A DNA stretch of 64,000 nucleotides, taken from an uncultured Caulobacter sp. Lineage in GTDB: Bacteria > Pseudomonadota > Alphaproteobacteria > Caulobacterales > Caulobacteraceae. Shown in pieces: positions 7,816-16,780 of this stretch. The notes under the pieces are model-generated. The model was not told where the DNA came from. It saw nothing but the letters and a program-made list of their open reading frames with translations, and did no database searches. Numbering within the stretch: position 1 is the first letter of the stretch; each line of letters starts with the position of its first letter. The stretch covers positions 13,980 to 77,979 of the forward strand of contig CALALX010000115.1 of assembly GCA_937925635.1 (NCBI GenBank), in the 5' to 3' direction. The translations under genes were made by a program, and so were the position numbers.

Positions 7816-9152
7816 CGCAGAAGCTCTTCCATGGAAAGCGTATGATCTAAGCTCAGTTTGTCAAAAATATACGGAGAGTGCGTTGCTGTAACGAATATCA
7901 CTGGACGATTAGTTCCAATCAGATCGGCCAGTAGTCTGTTCTGCCACACAACTGAAAGCGAGAGTTCCGGCTCGTCCACGATAAGGATTTGCCCTCGAGG
8001 GGAAACTGAGAACATCAGGAATGCAAATAGGGATAGTACCTGCTTCTCGCCCGACGAAAAATCATCCAGCGTAACGTCGCCGTCATCTAGGCCGCGCATG
8101 TGTACCTTGAAATGTGCCTCGTCGAACACGGCCCGCTTAAATGGTCGTAAGTAGTCGTCAATAAGGTGGCAAAATTGCTGTAACGGTCGAGTGAGAGCGT
8201 CGATGCGCAAGAACACCTGCATCAACTGCGCCACGTAGAAAATGGCAACGTCTTCCTTGGCGCTGAGTCGACCCGCCCCGCCCTTGCGGATCTTGTCCTG
8301 GATCCCCGCTATGCTTTCAGTCAGAAGAGATGTGTTAATCGTGTCAGGAGCCAGAGTATTTATTCGCTCAATGAGCCTGTCAACCTTCGTGCTATCAGAT
8401 ATCAAATTCCTATAACTAGCGGTCGACAGTTTTCCGGTCTGATATATCAACTCAAGGAATCTGACGGAATGCTCATTTAGGGCTTGCCTGGCAGAGTTTT
8501 CAATGTCCGAAGTTGCTTGATTAATTAAGCCTTGTACATCCTGGCCGCCAAAACCGATGACTTCTCCGTAGTCTAGAAATCGTTGTCGAATGCCGGTGGA
8601 TAGGTCGAGATCATACTCGGCAAATTCTCGAAGGTCGATGAGTTGGTGAAGTTCACGTTCAATGCGTCGGTATGTAGGGTAAAATAGAACAGAAGGTTTT
8701 GTGATTCGATCAACGAACTCTGATAGGCGCCGAATGTCGTAGTAGCGCTGCTCGAGGTCATAGTTCGGAGGAAGTGGAATTGTCCGAGTGCGCAGAATCC
8801 TAGAAATCTCGTTCCACTCTGCGGGGAGAGATCGAATTCGAGCCGCAGGTCTTGCGACACGTGAATAGAATGTTCTTAGCGCTTGAAGCGCTATTAGATC
8901 GTCCTTCGTAAACTCGGCACATTGGCCACCGGTGCTGAGCTTCACTGATAGGAACGGGTATCGCGAGAGTTCCGACCATTGACCGGTGAAAAAGAGGTTC
9001 AGTATGGAAAGGACGGTGCTTTTGCCCGTGCCGTTCGGGCCGACTAGAATTAGCGGAAGCTTGGTTAGCGGTAGTTCCAGTTCGAACTTGCCAAACAGGC
9101 CGGCTATTCCAAAGGAGGTAATTGGCAGATCGAAAGGCTGCGCCCCGGTCAT
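7812..9152 (-). CDS. AriA-like AAA (OLD/ABC-type) ATPase
   Basis: A 446-residue ATPase. Walker A is GPNGTGKS (residues 38-45), the ABC signature SSGEKQ is at 366-371, Walker B is ILIVDEPELSL with the catalytic Glu394, and the switch histidine is in TATHSPYI (His425). No nuclease domain is fused; the TOPRIM-like function is in the downstream overlapping gene, which is the PARIS (AriA-AriB) arrangement rather than OLD or Gabija. AriA is the sensor and scaffold that sequesters AriB. Composition is A+T-rich relative to uvrB next door. An alternative is an uncharacterised AAA-DUF4435 pair. Confidence 0.78.
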   Translation of the reverse strand: MTGAQPFDLPITSFGIAGLFGKFELELPLTKLPLILVGPNGTGKSTVLSILNLFFTGQWSELSRYPFLSVKLSTGGQCAEFTKDDLIALQALRTFYSRVARPAARIRSLPAEWNEISRILRTRTIPLPPNYDLEQRYYDIRRLSEFVDRITKPSVLFYPTYRRIERELHQLIDLREFAEYDLDLSTGIRQRFLDYGEVIGFGGQDVQGLINQATSDIENSARQALNEHSVRFLELIYQTGKLSTASYRNLISDSTKVDRLIERINTLAPDTINTSLLTESIAGIQDKIRKGGAGRLSAKEDVAIFYVAQLMQVFLRIDALTRPLQQFCHLIDDYLRPFKRAVFDEAHFKVHMRGLDDGDVTLDDFSSGEKQVLSLFAFLMFSVSPRGQILIVDEPELSLSVVWQNRLLADLIGTNRPVIFVTATHSPYIFDKLSLDHTLSMEELLR

Positions 9153-9181
9153 GTTGTGCTTAGGCTCCCCGCTTGGGCGAA

Positions 9182-9210
9182 ACTGTAGGCGGCAATTGCG
9201 CCCGCGCCAA
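9182..9210 (-). promoter_or_regulatory. Promoter of the ariAB-like operon
   Basis: On the minus strand TTGGCG and TACAGT are separated by 17 bp, a fair sigma-70-type match. The -10 ends 29 bases before the ATPase ATG. It lies in the 72-bp gap between uvrB and the operon. Confidence 0.45.
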
Positions 9211-9224
9211 TAGGTTGTGTTTAC

Positions 9225-11459
9225 CTACCTCCGCCCCTTCCTGAACCGCTCCGCCGCCTCCGCCCTCGCCGCCTTGCGCTCCCGCATCGGCGTTGACCGG
9301 TCCGCCGTCTCCCCTTCCGCCGTCAGCATGTCGTTGGCGAACTCCAGGTCCATCATCTTCAGGCGCTTGATCTCGTCGCGCAGTCTGGCGGCGGTTTCGA
9401 ACTCGAGGTTGCCGGCGGCTTCGCGCATGCGGGTCTCCAGGTCGCGCAGGGTGGCCTGGAAGTTGGAGCCCATGAAGGGCTTGGCGGCTTCGGCGACGCC
9501 GGCGTCGACGAGGACGTGGTCGCGCTCGTAGGGGCTGGCGAGGATGTCCTTGATGCGGCTCTTGACGCTCTCGGGCGTGATGCCGTGTTCGCGGTTGTAC
9601 TGCTCCTGCTTCTCGCGCCGGCGCTTCGTCTCGGCCATGGCGCGTTCCATGGAGCCGGTGACGGTGTCGGCGTAGAGGATGACCTTGCCGTCGACGTTCC
9701 GGGCGGCGCGGCCGATGGTCTGGATCAGGCTGGTTTCGCTGCGGAGGAAGCCCTCCTTGTCCGCGTCCAGGATGGCGACCAGGCCGCACTCCGGGATGTC
9801 GAGGCCCTCGCGCAGCAGGTTGATGCCGACCAGGATGTCGAAGGCGCCCAGGCGCAGGTCGCGGATGATCTCGATGCGTTCGAGGGTGTCGACGTCGCTG
9901 TGCATGTAGCGCACGCGCAGGCCCTGCTCGTGCATGAACTCGGTGAGGTCCTCGGCCATCTTCTTGGTGAGGACGGTGACCAGGGTGCGATAGCCGCGGG
10001 CGGCGGTGTCGCGGGCCTCGGCGATGACGTCGTCGACCTGGCTGGCGTTGTTCTTCGCGACCGGGCGGACCTCGACCGGCGGGTCGATCAGGCCGGTGGG
10101 GCGGATGACCTGCTCGGCGAAGACGCCGCCGGCCTTGTCCATCTCCCACGGGCCGGGGGTGGCGCTGACGTGCACCGTCTGCGGGCGCATGGCCTCCCAC
10201 TCCTCGAACTTGAGCGGGCGGTTGTCCATGGCGCTGGGCAGGCGGAAGCCGTACTCGGCGAGGGTGAACTTGCGGCGGTAGTCGCCGCGGTACATGGCCC
10301 CGATCTGCGGCACCGTCTGGTGGCTCTCGTCGGTGAACAGCAGGGCGTTGTCGGGGATGTACTCGAAGAAGGTCGGCGGCGGCTCGCCCGGCCGGCGGCC
10401 GGTCAGGTAGCGGCTGTAGTTCTCGATGCCGGCGCAGCTGCCGGTGGTCTCCATCATCTCCAGGTCGAAGCGCGTGCGCTGTTCCAGCCGCTGGGCCTCC
10501 AGCAGCTTGCCGTTGGCGACCAGCCAGTCGAGGCGGTCCTTCAGCTCCAGCTTGATCTGGCCGATGGCCTGGTTGAGCGTCGGCCGGGGGGTGACGTAGT
10601 GGCTGTTGGCGTAGATCTTCACCTCGTCGAGGTCCTGGGTCTTCTTGCCGGTCAGCGGGTCGAACTCATGGATGGCCTCGATCTCGTCGCCGAACATCAG
10701 GATGCGCCAGGCGCGGTCCTCGTAGTGGGCGGGGAAGATCTCGACGGTGTCGCCGCGCTTGCGGAACATGCCGCGCTCGAAGGCGGCGTCGTTGCGCTTG
10801 TACTGCTGGGCGACCAGGTCGGCGACTAGCTGGCGGTCGTCGATCTTCTGGCCGACCGCCAGGCCGAAGGTCATGGCCGTGTAGGTCTCCACCGAGCCGA
10901 TGCCGTAGATGCAGCTGACCGAGGCGACGACGATGACGTCGTCCCGCTCCAGGATCGCCCGCGTGGCGGCGTGGCGCATGCGGTCGATCTGCTCGTTGCG
11001 GCTGGAGTCCTTCTCGATGAAGGTGTCCGTGCGCGGGACGTAGGCCTCCGGCTGGTAGTAGTCATAGTAGCTGACGAAATACTCGACCGCGTTGTCCGGG
11101 AAGAAGCTCTTGAACTCGCTGTAGAGCTGGGCCGCCAGGGTCTTGTTGGGGGCCAGGATCAGGGCCGGACGCTGGGTCTCGGCGATGATGCTGGCCATGG
11201 TGAAGGTCTTGCCCGAGCCGGTGACGCCGAGCAGGACCTGGTCGTGCTCCCGGGCCTGGATGCCCTCGACCAGCTCGCGGATGGCGGTCGGCTGGTCGCC
11301 GGCGGGGCTGTAGTCGCTGACCAGGTTGAAGCGGCGGCCGCCCTCGGACTTGGCCGGACGGGCCGGGCGGTGCGGTCGCCACAGCATCGGCGCGTGCGCG
11401 TCGGCGAGGTCGTGGACGAAGGCCGCGGAGACGTCTTCTACACCGGGGGAACGAGGCAT
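9225..11459 (-). CDS. uvrB: UvrABC excinuclease subunit B
   Basis: UvrB is the helicase-like damage-verification subunit of nucleotide excision repair. Visible are Walker [24 protein letters not shown] in the beta-hairpin region, DESHQTVPQ (DEAD-like), [13 protein letters not shown] and QTIGRAARN (helicase motifs V and VI), and a C-terminal UVR domain ([27 protein letters not shown]). At 744 residues it is longer than E. coli UvrB because of about 40 extra N-terminal residues and a charged tail. The start is uncertain: the ATG at 11459 lies within a LexA-type box, and Met25 (11387) is an alternative nearer the conserved [14 protein letters not shown]. Confidence 0.97.
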   Translation of the reverse strand: MPRSPGVEDVSAAFVHDLADAHAPMLWRPHRPARPAKSEGGRRFNLVSDYSPAGDQPTAIRELVEGIQAREHDQVLLGVTGSGKTFTMASIIAETQRPALILAPNKTLAAQLYSEFKSFFPDNAVEYFVSYYDYYQPEAYVPRTDTFIEKDSSRNEQIDRMRHAATRAILERDDVIVVASVSCIYGIGSVETYTAMTFGLAVGQKIDDRQLVADLVAQQYKRNDAAFERGMFRKRGDTVEIFPAHYEDRAWRILMFGDEIEAIHEFDPLTGKKTQDLDEVKIYANSHYVTPRPTLNQAIGQIKLELKDRLDWLVANGKLLEAQRLEQRTRFDLEMMETTGSCAGIENYSRYLTGRRPGEPPPTFFEYIPDNALLFTDESHQTVPQIGAMYRGDYRRKFTLAEYGFRLPSAMDNRPLKFEEWEAMRPQTVHVSATPGPWEMDKAGGVFAEQVIRPTGLIDPPVEVRPVAKNNASQVDDVIAEARDTAARGYRTLVTVLTKKMAEDLTEFMHEQGLRVRYMHSDVDTLERIEIIRDLRLGAFDILVGINLLREGLDIPECGLVAILDADKEGFLRSETSLIQTIGRAARNVDGKVILYADTVTGSMERAMAETKRRREKQEQYNREHGITPESVKSRIKDILASPYERDHVLVDAGVAEAAKPFMGSNFQATLRDLETRMREAAGNLEFETAARLRDEIKRLKMMDLEFANDMLTAEGETADRSTPMRERKAARAEAAERFRKGRR

Positions 11460-11463
11460 GAAC
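11449..11463. promoter_or_regulatory. LexA (SOS) box at uvrB start
   Basis: GAAC-GAGGCAT-GAAC; read on the uvrB strand it is GTTC-N7-GTTC, the alphaproteobacterial SOS box. The annotated ATG falls inside the 7-base spacer. SOS control of uvrB is expected from family knowledge. Confidence 0.65.
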
Positions 11464-11535
11464 GCAAAGGTAGGCGCGCGAGGCGGCGAAGGCCAGAGGC
11501 CCTGCTGACAGCCTGTGGCAGGAGGGTGGAGCCCG

Positions 11536-11793
11536 CTACCGCCCCGCCTTCCAGACGTTCAGCGGCTGCTTCTCCTCGTGGCGGACCATCAGCCAGTAGC
11601 CGAGCACGAACAGCACCACGCCCACGATCGTCCCGCCCCAGAAGCCGGCGGGGGTCGCGAACCAGAGGGTCAGGGTGGTGATCGACACGGCCAGCAGCAG
11701 CATGCACCAGCGCAGCAGCACATTGACCGCGTGATAGGTGCGCTCGTGGGCCTGAAGCTCGGGCTTGCCGGCGTCGTCGAAGTCGGCGTCCAT
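11536..11793 (-). CDS. Small membrane protein, aa3-type oxidase subunit IV-like
   Basis: An 85-residue protein with an N-terminal [17 protein letters not shown] segment followed by two hydrophobic stretches ([37 protein letters not shown]). The HERTY motif followed by a membrane helix resembles the short subunit IV of alphaproteobacterial aa3 cytochrome oxidases (PF07835), although this one has a second helix. GGAGGAACCGCC precedes the ATG. No other oxidase genes are present. It could also be an unrelated DUF membrane protein. Confidence 0.6.
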   Translation of the reverse strand: MDADFDDAGKPELQAHERTYHAVNVLLRWCMLLLAVSITTLTLWFATPAGFWGGTIVGVVLFVLGYWLMVRHEEKQPLNVWKAGR

Positions 11794-11893
11794 GGCGGTT
11801 CCTCCGTGAAGGACCGGTTCCCGGACGCTCGGCCCGGGGCCGGACTGAGAGGACCGCGAGGATACGCCCTTCGCGGCCGCCGCGCGAGGGGCG

Positions 11894-12724
11894 TCAGTTC
11901 TTCGGCGCGCCGCCGGCGGGGCCGGAGACGCGGGTGAACTCCGCCGGCTGGCTGCTGCGGTCGAAGCCGGGCGGTCCGTCGGAGAAGCTGACCTCGCCGT
12001 CGCCGCCCGAGCAGTTCGAGAAGACGTCGATGCGATAGGTTCCGGCGACCGCGCCCGTGCGCCAGGTGATGACCAGGGTGTCGCCGCTCATGACCGCCTT
12101 GCCGCGCGCGTTGCCCATGCCGGACTCGGTCGCGGTTCCGTCGGCGGCGATCGTCCAGGTCGAGGCCCCGGCCTTGATCCGGTTCGACCACACGCCCTCG
12201 GCGACGCACGGCGTTCCATTCGCCCCGGGCTCGACCGGCCGGCGGCCGAGCTCCCAGGGCTGCAGCGTTGGCGGCCGGGCGGGGTCGCGGATCAGGGCGG
12301 CCAGCTCGGAGTCGCGCCGGATCAGCGCCTCCCGCCGCGCGCGCAGTCTCTCGGTGTTCTGCAGCGAAGCGGTCGCCCAGGTGGCGGCTTGAACCTGAAC
12401 GTTGGGATTGAGCAGCCCGGAGGCCGCGCCTTCGTTGGCCATGGCGACCAGATCCTGAAAGCGGACCGGCATGAAGTACTCTTCGCCGTCCGGCCCCACG
12501 CCGGCGCTCAGAAGCACATAGCCGTTCCCGATTTTGCCCAGCAGGTGGTCTATCCACCTTATTTCTGCGCGCACCTGCGCCTGCTCCACCCGCGGTCCTG
12601 GATTCACCTCTCTGTAGATTGGGGGGCCGTGGGGCCCCTGTGCGAATGCGTCGGGCGCGGCGACAGCGACGGTCAGGGCCGCGCAGGCCGACGCGATGAC
12701 GCGGATGCGTCCGAAGCTGAGCAT
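11894..12724 (-). CDS. Secreted hypothetical protein
   Basis: A 276-residue protein with a clear Sec signal peptide (RIRVIASACAALTVAVAAPDAFAQ, cleavage near residue 29). The mature N-terminal half is helical and charged (VRAEIRWIDHLLGKIGN, LRARREALIRRDSELAALIRDP). The C-terminal half looks like a beta-rich lipocalin-like or DUF domain (GVWSNRIKAGASTWTIAADG, GTYRIDVFSNCSGGDGEVSF). GGGGGAGATTGAGC precedes the ATG. The family is not recognised. The gene downstream on the same strand starts 100 bp away, so co-transcription is possible but not evident. Confidence 0.65.
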   Translation of the reverse strand: MLSFGRIRVIASACAALTVAVAAPDAFAQGPHGPPIYREVNPGPRVEQAQVRAEIRWIDHLLGKIGNGYVLLSAGVGPDGEEYFMPVRFQDLVAMANEGAASGLLNPNVQVQAATWATASLQNTERLRARREALIRRDSELAALIRDPARPPTLQPWELGRRPVEPGANGTPCVAEGVWSNRIKAGASTWTIAADGTATESGMGNARGKAVMSGDTLVITWRTGAVAGTYRIDVFSNCSGGDGEVSFSDGPPGFDRSSQPAEFTRVSGPAGGAPKN

Positions 12725-12831
12725 GCTCAATCTCCCCCTCGAAGCGGGAGCGGGCCGTACGTCACGCAAATCCCGGCGAAGCCCGCCCGATCCGCACTGA
12801 AAACGACTGGCGCGAGCTTGGCACGAACGGC

Positions 12832-13284
12832 TCAGCCTGGGAACACCCGCGTCGACTTCACCACGCCGTAGGCGAAGCTGGTGTCGATCGAGGCGATGCC
12901 GGCGATGGCGTGCAGGCGGCGGCGGACGAAGTCCTCGTAGGCCTCCAGGCTGCCGATGATCACCCGCAGCAGATAGTCGTCGCCCCCGGCCAGCAGCCAG
13001 CAGTCGAGCACCTCGTCGATCCGCGCCACCTTCGCCTCGAAGGTCTTCACCGCCTCGTCGGAATGGCGCTCCAGCCGGATGCGGATGAAGGCGGTGACGG
13101 ACAGGCCCATGGCCTTCTGGTCGACCAGCGCGGTGTAGCCGGTGATCACGCCGGCCTCCTCCAGATTGCGCAGCCGGCGCAGGCAGGGCGAGGGCGACAG
13201 GTTCACCCGCTCGGCCAACTCCTGGTTGGTCAGGCGGCCGTCCTTCTGCAGTTCGCGGACGATCTGGCGATCCTTGGCGTCCAT
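12832..13284 (-). CDS. Lrp/AsnC-family transcriptional regulator
   Basis: A 150-residue protein. The N-terminal winged helix is standard (DAKDRQIVRELQKDGRLTN, then LAERVNLSPSPCLRRLRNLEEAGVI), followed by a RAM ligand-binding domain (SVTAFIRIRLERHS to GSLEAYEDFVRRRL). I use the ATG at 13284, preceded by CGGAG; a TTG nine codons upstream has no such support. It is divergent from a methionine gamma-lyase gene, the arrangement of mdeR/mdeA in Pseudomonas, where the Lrp-type MdeR activates the lyase gene. Binding to the shared region is inferred. Confidence 0.9.
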   Translation of the reverse strand: MDAKDRQIVRELQKDGRLTNQELAERVNLSPSPCLRRLRNLEEAGVITGYTALVDQKAMGLSVTAFIRIRLERHSDEAVKTFEAKVARIDEVLDCWLLAGGDDYLLRVIIGSLEAYEDFVRRRLHAIAGIASIDTSFAYGVVKSTRVFPG

Positions 13285-13294
13285 GGCCGCTCCG

Positions 13295-13311
13295 TTGGCA
13301 TGATCTGCCAA
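13295..13311. promoter_or_regulatory. Inverted repeat between lrp and mgl
   Basis: TTGGCA-TGATC-TGCCAA, perfect 6-bp arms with a 5-bp spacer, just upstream of the Lrp start in the 110-bp divergent region. Candidate Lrp/MdeR-type operator. Confidence 0.5.
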
Positions 13312-13394
13312 CCAGTAACCTTAGAGTGGCATAAGTCGCAATCTTCTGCGCCCGGAACCGCGCCATGCTGTCGGGCAGTAGAGGAGTTGCTTCG

Positions 13395-14594
13395 ATGCAC
13401 GACGCCGCCGGCTTCGCCACCCGCGCCATCCACGCCGGCTATGACCCGGCCGACGAGCAGGGGGCGCTGACCCCGCCGCTCCACCTGACCTCGACCTTCG
13501 CCTTCGACACCGCCGAACAGGGCGGGGCGCTGTTCGCCGGCGAGCAGGCCGGGCACATCTATTCGCGCATCTCCAACCCGACCACCGACCTGCTGGAGCG
13601 CCGCCTCGCCGTCCTGGAGGGCGCGGAAGCGGGCCTGGCCACGGCCTCGGGCATGGGGGCGATCACCGCGGTGATGTGGACCTTCCTGCGCGCCGGCGAC
13701 GAGGTGATCACCGACACGACCCTGTACGGCTGCACCTTCGCCTTCCTGCGCGACGGCCTTTCGCGGTTCGGCGTCACCGTCACCCACGTCGACCTGACCG
13801 ACCCGGCCCGGCTGGCCGAGGCGATCTCGCCGAAGACGCGGATCGTCTATTTCGAGACCCCGGCCAACCCGAACATGCGGCTGGTCGACATCGCCGCCGT
13901 CTCGGCCATCGCCCGGGCGGCGGGGGCCCGGACCGTGGTCGACAACACCTACGCCACCCCGATGCTGACCCGTCCCGTGACCCTCGGCGCCGACATCGTC
14001 GTCCATTCGGCGACCAAGTACCTGGGCGGCCACGGCGACCTGATCGGCGGCCTGATCGCCGGCTCGGCCGACGACCTGGCCCAGGTCCGCGCCGTCGGGG
14101 TCAAGGACATGACCGGTGCGGTGATGGCGCCGTTCAACGCCTTCCTGATCCTGCGCGGCCTCAAGACCCTGCAGGTCCGCGTCGAGCGGCACTGCCGCAC
14201 GGCCCTGGCGGTCGCGCGGGCGCTGGAGGCCCACCCCGCCGTCGCCGCCGTCCACTATCCCGGACTCGAGTCCTTCGCCTGGCACGACCTGGCCAAGCGT
14301 CAGATGCCCGGTTTCGGCGGCATGATCGCCTTCGAGCTGCACGGCGGCCTGCGGGCGGGGATCGCGATGATGAACCGGCTGACCCTGATCCGCCGCGCCG
14401 TGTCGCTCGGCGACGCCGAGAGCCTGATCCAGCACCCGGCCAGCATGACCCACTCGACCTACAGCCCCGAGGAACGCCGCGCCCACGGCATCGCCGACGG
14501 GCTGGTGCGGCTGTCGGTGGGTCTGGAGGACGAGGCCGACATCCTCGCCGACCTGATGGCCGCCCTGCCGGACAGCGTCGCCGAAGCGGCCTGA
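13395..14594 (+). CDS. megL: Methionine gamma-lyase (PLP enzyme)
   Basis: A 399-residue Cys/Met-metabolism PLP enzyme. It cleaves L-methionine to methanethiol, 2-oxobutanoate and ammonia. The PLP lysine is in HSATKYLGGHGDLIGG, and TLYGCTFAFL carries the active-site cysteine that distinguishes methionine gamma-lyase from cystathionine enzymes. YSRISNPT and GMGAITAV are also family blocks. The length matches characterised lyases. The start at 13395 is set by GAGGAG eight bases upstream; an earlier ATG at 13365 lacks this. The divergent Lrp gene is the probable regulator. Cystathionine gamma-lyase remains an alternative. Confidence 0.85.
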   Translation: MHDAAGFATRAIHAGYDPADEQGALTPPLHLTSTFAFDTAEQGGALFAGEQAGHIYSRISNPTTDLLERRLAVLEGAEAGLATASGMGAITAVMWTFLRAGDEVITDTTLYGCTFAFLRDGLSRFGVTVTHVDLTDPARLAEAISPKTRIVYFETPANPNMRLVDIAAVSAIARAAGARTVVDNTYATPMLTRPVTLGADIVVHSATKYLGGHGDLIGGLIAGSADDLAQVRAVGVKDMTGAVMAPFNAFLILRGLKTLQVRVERHCRTALAVARALEAHPAVAAVHYPGLESFAWHDLAKRQMPGFGGMIAFELHGGLRAGIAMMNRLTLIRRAVSLGDAESLIQHPASMTHSTYSPEERRAHGIADGLVRLSVGLEDEADILADLMAALPDSVAEAA

Positions 14595-14644
14595 GGGGCC
14601 GGCGTCGGGTGACACGTGCGGCGGTCGCGCGTTAGCCTGAGGCC

Positions 14645-15631
14645 ATGATCGATCTCCGCCGCAGAGCCCTGCTCGCCGCCGCCGTCGGCGCGGGCGCCGC
14701 CGGTCTGGCCTCGCCGGGGCTGGCCCAGATCCTCACCGCCGCGCCGCCGCCGGATCGCGAGCTGATGGTCCCGGTCGACGGCGGACGCATCTATGTCCGC
14801 GTCAACGGCCGGCTCGACGGCGCTCGACCGCCGTTGATCCTGGCGCATGGCGGGCCCGGCGCGAACCATGCCTACCTGATGCAGGGCCTGCCGTTGGCCG
14901 ACGAGCGGGCGGTGGTGCTCTACGACCAGCTCGACTGCGGCAAATCGGAGACCCCGGGCGACCCGGCCAACTGGACCGTGCCGCGTTTCGTCTCAGAGGT
15001 GGATGCGATCCGCGCCGCGCTCGGCATCGAGCGCTGCCATGTCCTCGGAACCTCCTGGGGCGGCACGATCGCCGCGGAGTACGCCATCAGCCGGCCGAAG
15101 GGCCTGGTCAGCGTGATCCTGGAGAGCCCGCTGATTTCGACCCGGGTTTGGGTCGAGGACACGACCCGTCTGCGCCGGACGCTCCCCAGCCACGTCCAGC
15201 ATAGGCTCGACCGCTGCGAGCGGGAGGCCGTGGTCTCCGGCGACGCCGCCTGCGACCGCGCGGTCGCGGCCTTCTACGCGGCCTTCACGCGCCTGGAGCT
15301 GCCGCCGGCCTGGACCCGCGCCTACCGGTCGACGATGACGACGCCGTTCAACGCCCGGCTCTACAACGCCCTTTGGGGCCCCAACGAATTCGTCTGCACC
15401 GGCCTGCTCAAGGACTACGACGCCGAGCCCCGCCTGAATCGCATTCAGGCGCCGGCGCTCTATCTCGTAGGCTCGCGCGACACCGCCACGCCCCGAGCGG
15501 CCCGCCGCTTCGCCGCCAGGACGCCGCGGGCCGAGGTCAGGGTCATCGAGGGGGCCTCGCACGGGATCTACAACGACCAGACCCTGGCCTGGCAGGACGC
15601 GCTCAGGGCCTGGATGCGGCGCTGGGATTGA
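14645..15631 (+). CDS. Tat-exported alpha/beta hydrolase (proline iminopeptidase-like)
   Basis: A 328-residue protein. The N-terminus (IDLRRRALLAAAVGAGAAGLA) is a twin-arginine signal. The S33 family blocks follow: HGGPGANHAYLM (oxyanion loop), YDQLDCGKSE, GTSWGGTIAAEYA with the nucleophile Ser, the Asp of GSRDTATP and the His of GASHGIYN. Members release N-terminal proline or hydrolyse related amides and esters; export to the periplasm suggests a role on external peptides or lactones. It is separated from the lyase gene by 50 bp and could share its transcript. Confidence 0.82.
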   Translation: MIDLRRRALLAAAVGAGAAGLASPGLAQILTAAPPPDRELMVPVDGGRIYVRVNGRLDGARPPLILAHGGPGANHAYLMQGLPLADERAVVLYDQLDCGKSETPGDPANWTVPRFVSEVDAIRAALGIERCHVLGTSWGGTIAAEYAISRPKGLVSVILESPLISTRVWVEDTTRLRRTLPSHVQHRLDRCEREAVVSGDAACDRAVAAFYAAFTRLELPPAWTRAYRSTMTTPFNARLYNALWGPNEFVCTGLLKDYDAEPRLNRIQAPALYLVGSRDTATPRAARRFAARTPRAEVRVIEGASHGIYNDQTLAWQDALRAWMRRWD

Positions 15632-15824
15632 GCGCCGGGCGCGGGATCGGAACGTCCGAACGGAGCGACGGCGCCGCCTGCGCGGCGAGGCCGATCCCGT
15701 CCTCCTGCGCGCGCGCGATCGCCGCGGACTCCAGGGTCCAGCAGACCGCGGCCGCCGTCGTCAGGGCGACGGCGACGAAGAGGGACAGGGGCTGTTTCAG
15801 CAGTCTCCGCACGGCGCGCACCAT
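15603..15824 (-). CDS. Small hypothetical, one membrane segment
   Basis: A 73-residue frame starting MVRAVRRLLKQPLSLF, with a single helix (LFVAVALTTAAAVCWTL) and a Pro/Ala-rich tail. GGAAGCCAGG precedes the ATG. Its 3' end overlaps the convergent hydrolase gene by 29 bp. The basic start and a clear transmembrane segment favour a real gene, but no family is recognised. Confidence 0.4.
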   Translation of the reverse strand: MVRAVRRLLKQPLSLFVAVALTTAAAVCWTLESAAIARAQEDGIGLAAQAAPSLRSDVPIPRPALNPSAASRP

Positions 15825-16001
15825 GCCTGGCTTCCGTCGCGGGGCAAGGTCGCGAACCCACATCGAGCCGCGACGCAACCGCACAGTCGGCCAGGCGACC
15901 ACCAGGCCCGGGCCCGCCTCCGACCGATGCGCGGGCTCGGCGGCGGGCGGGGCGTTCGACGCCTGGCCGAGCGCGCGGCCCGGACGCCAGCGCCGTGCGG
16001 G

Positions 16002-16694
16002 CTATAGCCAACGGGGCATGGCGAGGTCGTGGTGATCCTCGCGGACGACGCGGGTGTCCTGAAGCCTCTGCAGGAGGGCGACCAGGTCGAGGTCCGGATC
16101 CGCGGCGGCGGGCGAGGCGACCGGCGCCATCTTGCGCGACGGGGGCGGCGGGGCGGCGGGAAGCTCGCCGCCGCGCAGGCGGCGGTTGCTGGCGGCCAGA
16201 GCGCCGACGCCGTCGGCCAAGGCGGCGAGCACCAGGCGGCGTTCGGTGCTCTGAGTCTCCATGGCGGCGTCGAGCGCGGCCTGCAGGCGGGCCGCCTGGC
16301 GGCGGAGTTCGGCCAGCCGCGCGGCGGCGTCGGCGATGCGGCCGGCGGTGTCGAGGCGGCCGCGGAACGGCGGCGGTGCGTCCGACGGGCCCTCGAGGCT
16401 GGCCTCCAGGTAGGCGGTCGCGGCCTCGATCGGGCGCGACAGCCAGCGGCGCGAGATCAGCCCCGCCAGCAGCATCAGGGCAAGGGCGCCGGTAAAGGCC
16501 GTGAGGCTGGCCTCCATGCCGTAGCACAGCACCTGCAGATAGCTGGAGGCGGGTTCGGCGCGGGCCGCGGCCGAAACCTGACTGTATTCCCAGACCGCGA
16601 CGCCCCAGGCGAGGGCCGCCGGAGCCACGATCGAGGCGAACGCAACGTGAAGCTTGTTGTCGAGAGCGGCGCTCTCCCGAAACCAACGCAACAT
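16002..16694 (-). CDS. 2-TM protein with HAMP-like/coiled segment
   Basis: A 230-residue protein. It starts MLRWFRESAALDNKLHVAF and has two membrane helices (ASIVAPAALAWGVAVW; ASLTAFTGALALMLLAGLI). A HAMP-like RRWLSRPIEAATAYLEA stretch and a long Ala/Arg-rich helix with coiled-coil character follow (RIADAAARLAELRRQAARLQAALDAAMETQ). It resembles the front half of a chemoreceptor or sensor without the signalling domain. It lies 86 bp downstream of the FixJ-type regulator on the same strand and may be its membrane partner. Confidence 0.6.
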   Translation of the reverse strand: MLRWFRESAALDNKLHVAFASIVAPAALAWGVAVWEYSQVSAAARAEPASSYLQVLCYGMEASLTAFTGALALMLLAGLISRRWLSRPIEAATAYLEASLEGPSDAPPPFRGRLDTAGRIADAAARLAELRRQAARLQAALDAAMETQSTERRLVLAALADGVGALAASNRRLRGGELPAAPPPPSRKMAPVASPAAADPDLDLVALLQRLQDTRVVREDHHDLAMPRWL

Positions 16695-16780
16695 CCTGAA
16701 CCCTCCCAGGGTTTCTGAAGTCTTGCGTGGAAGCTACCCAATCCAGGTTCCGGGCCCATTGCGGGATTCTACCTACGACG

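Noticed and set aside
9516..10829. Long plus-strand open frame opposite uvrB
   Set aside because: Low-complexity Leu/Gly/Asp product antisense to a clear uvrB; G+C artefact.
13230..14615. Long minus-strand open frame opposite the methionine gamma-lyase
   Set aside because: Antisense to an enzyme with all PLP motifs; His/Arg/Gly-rich with no domain.
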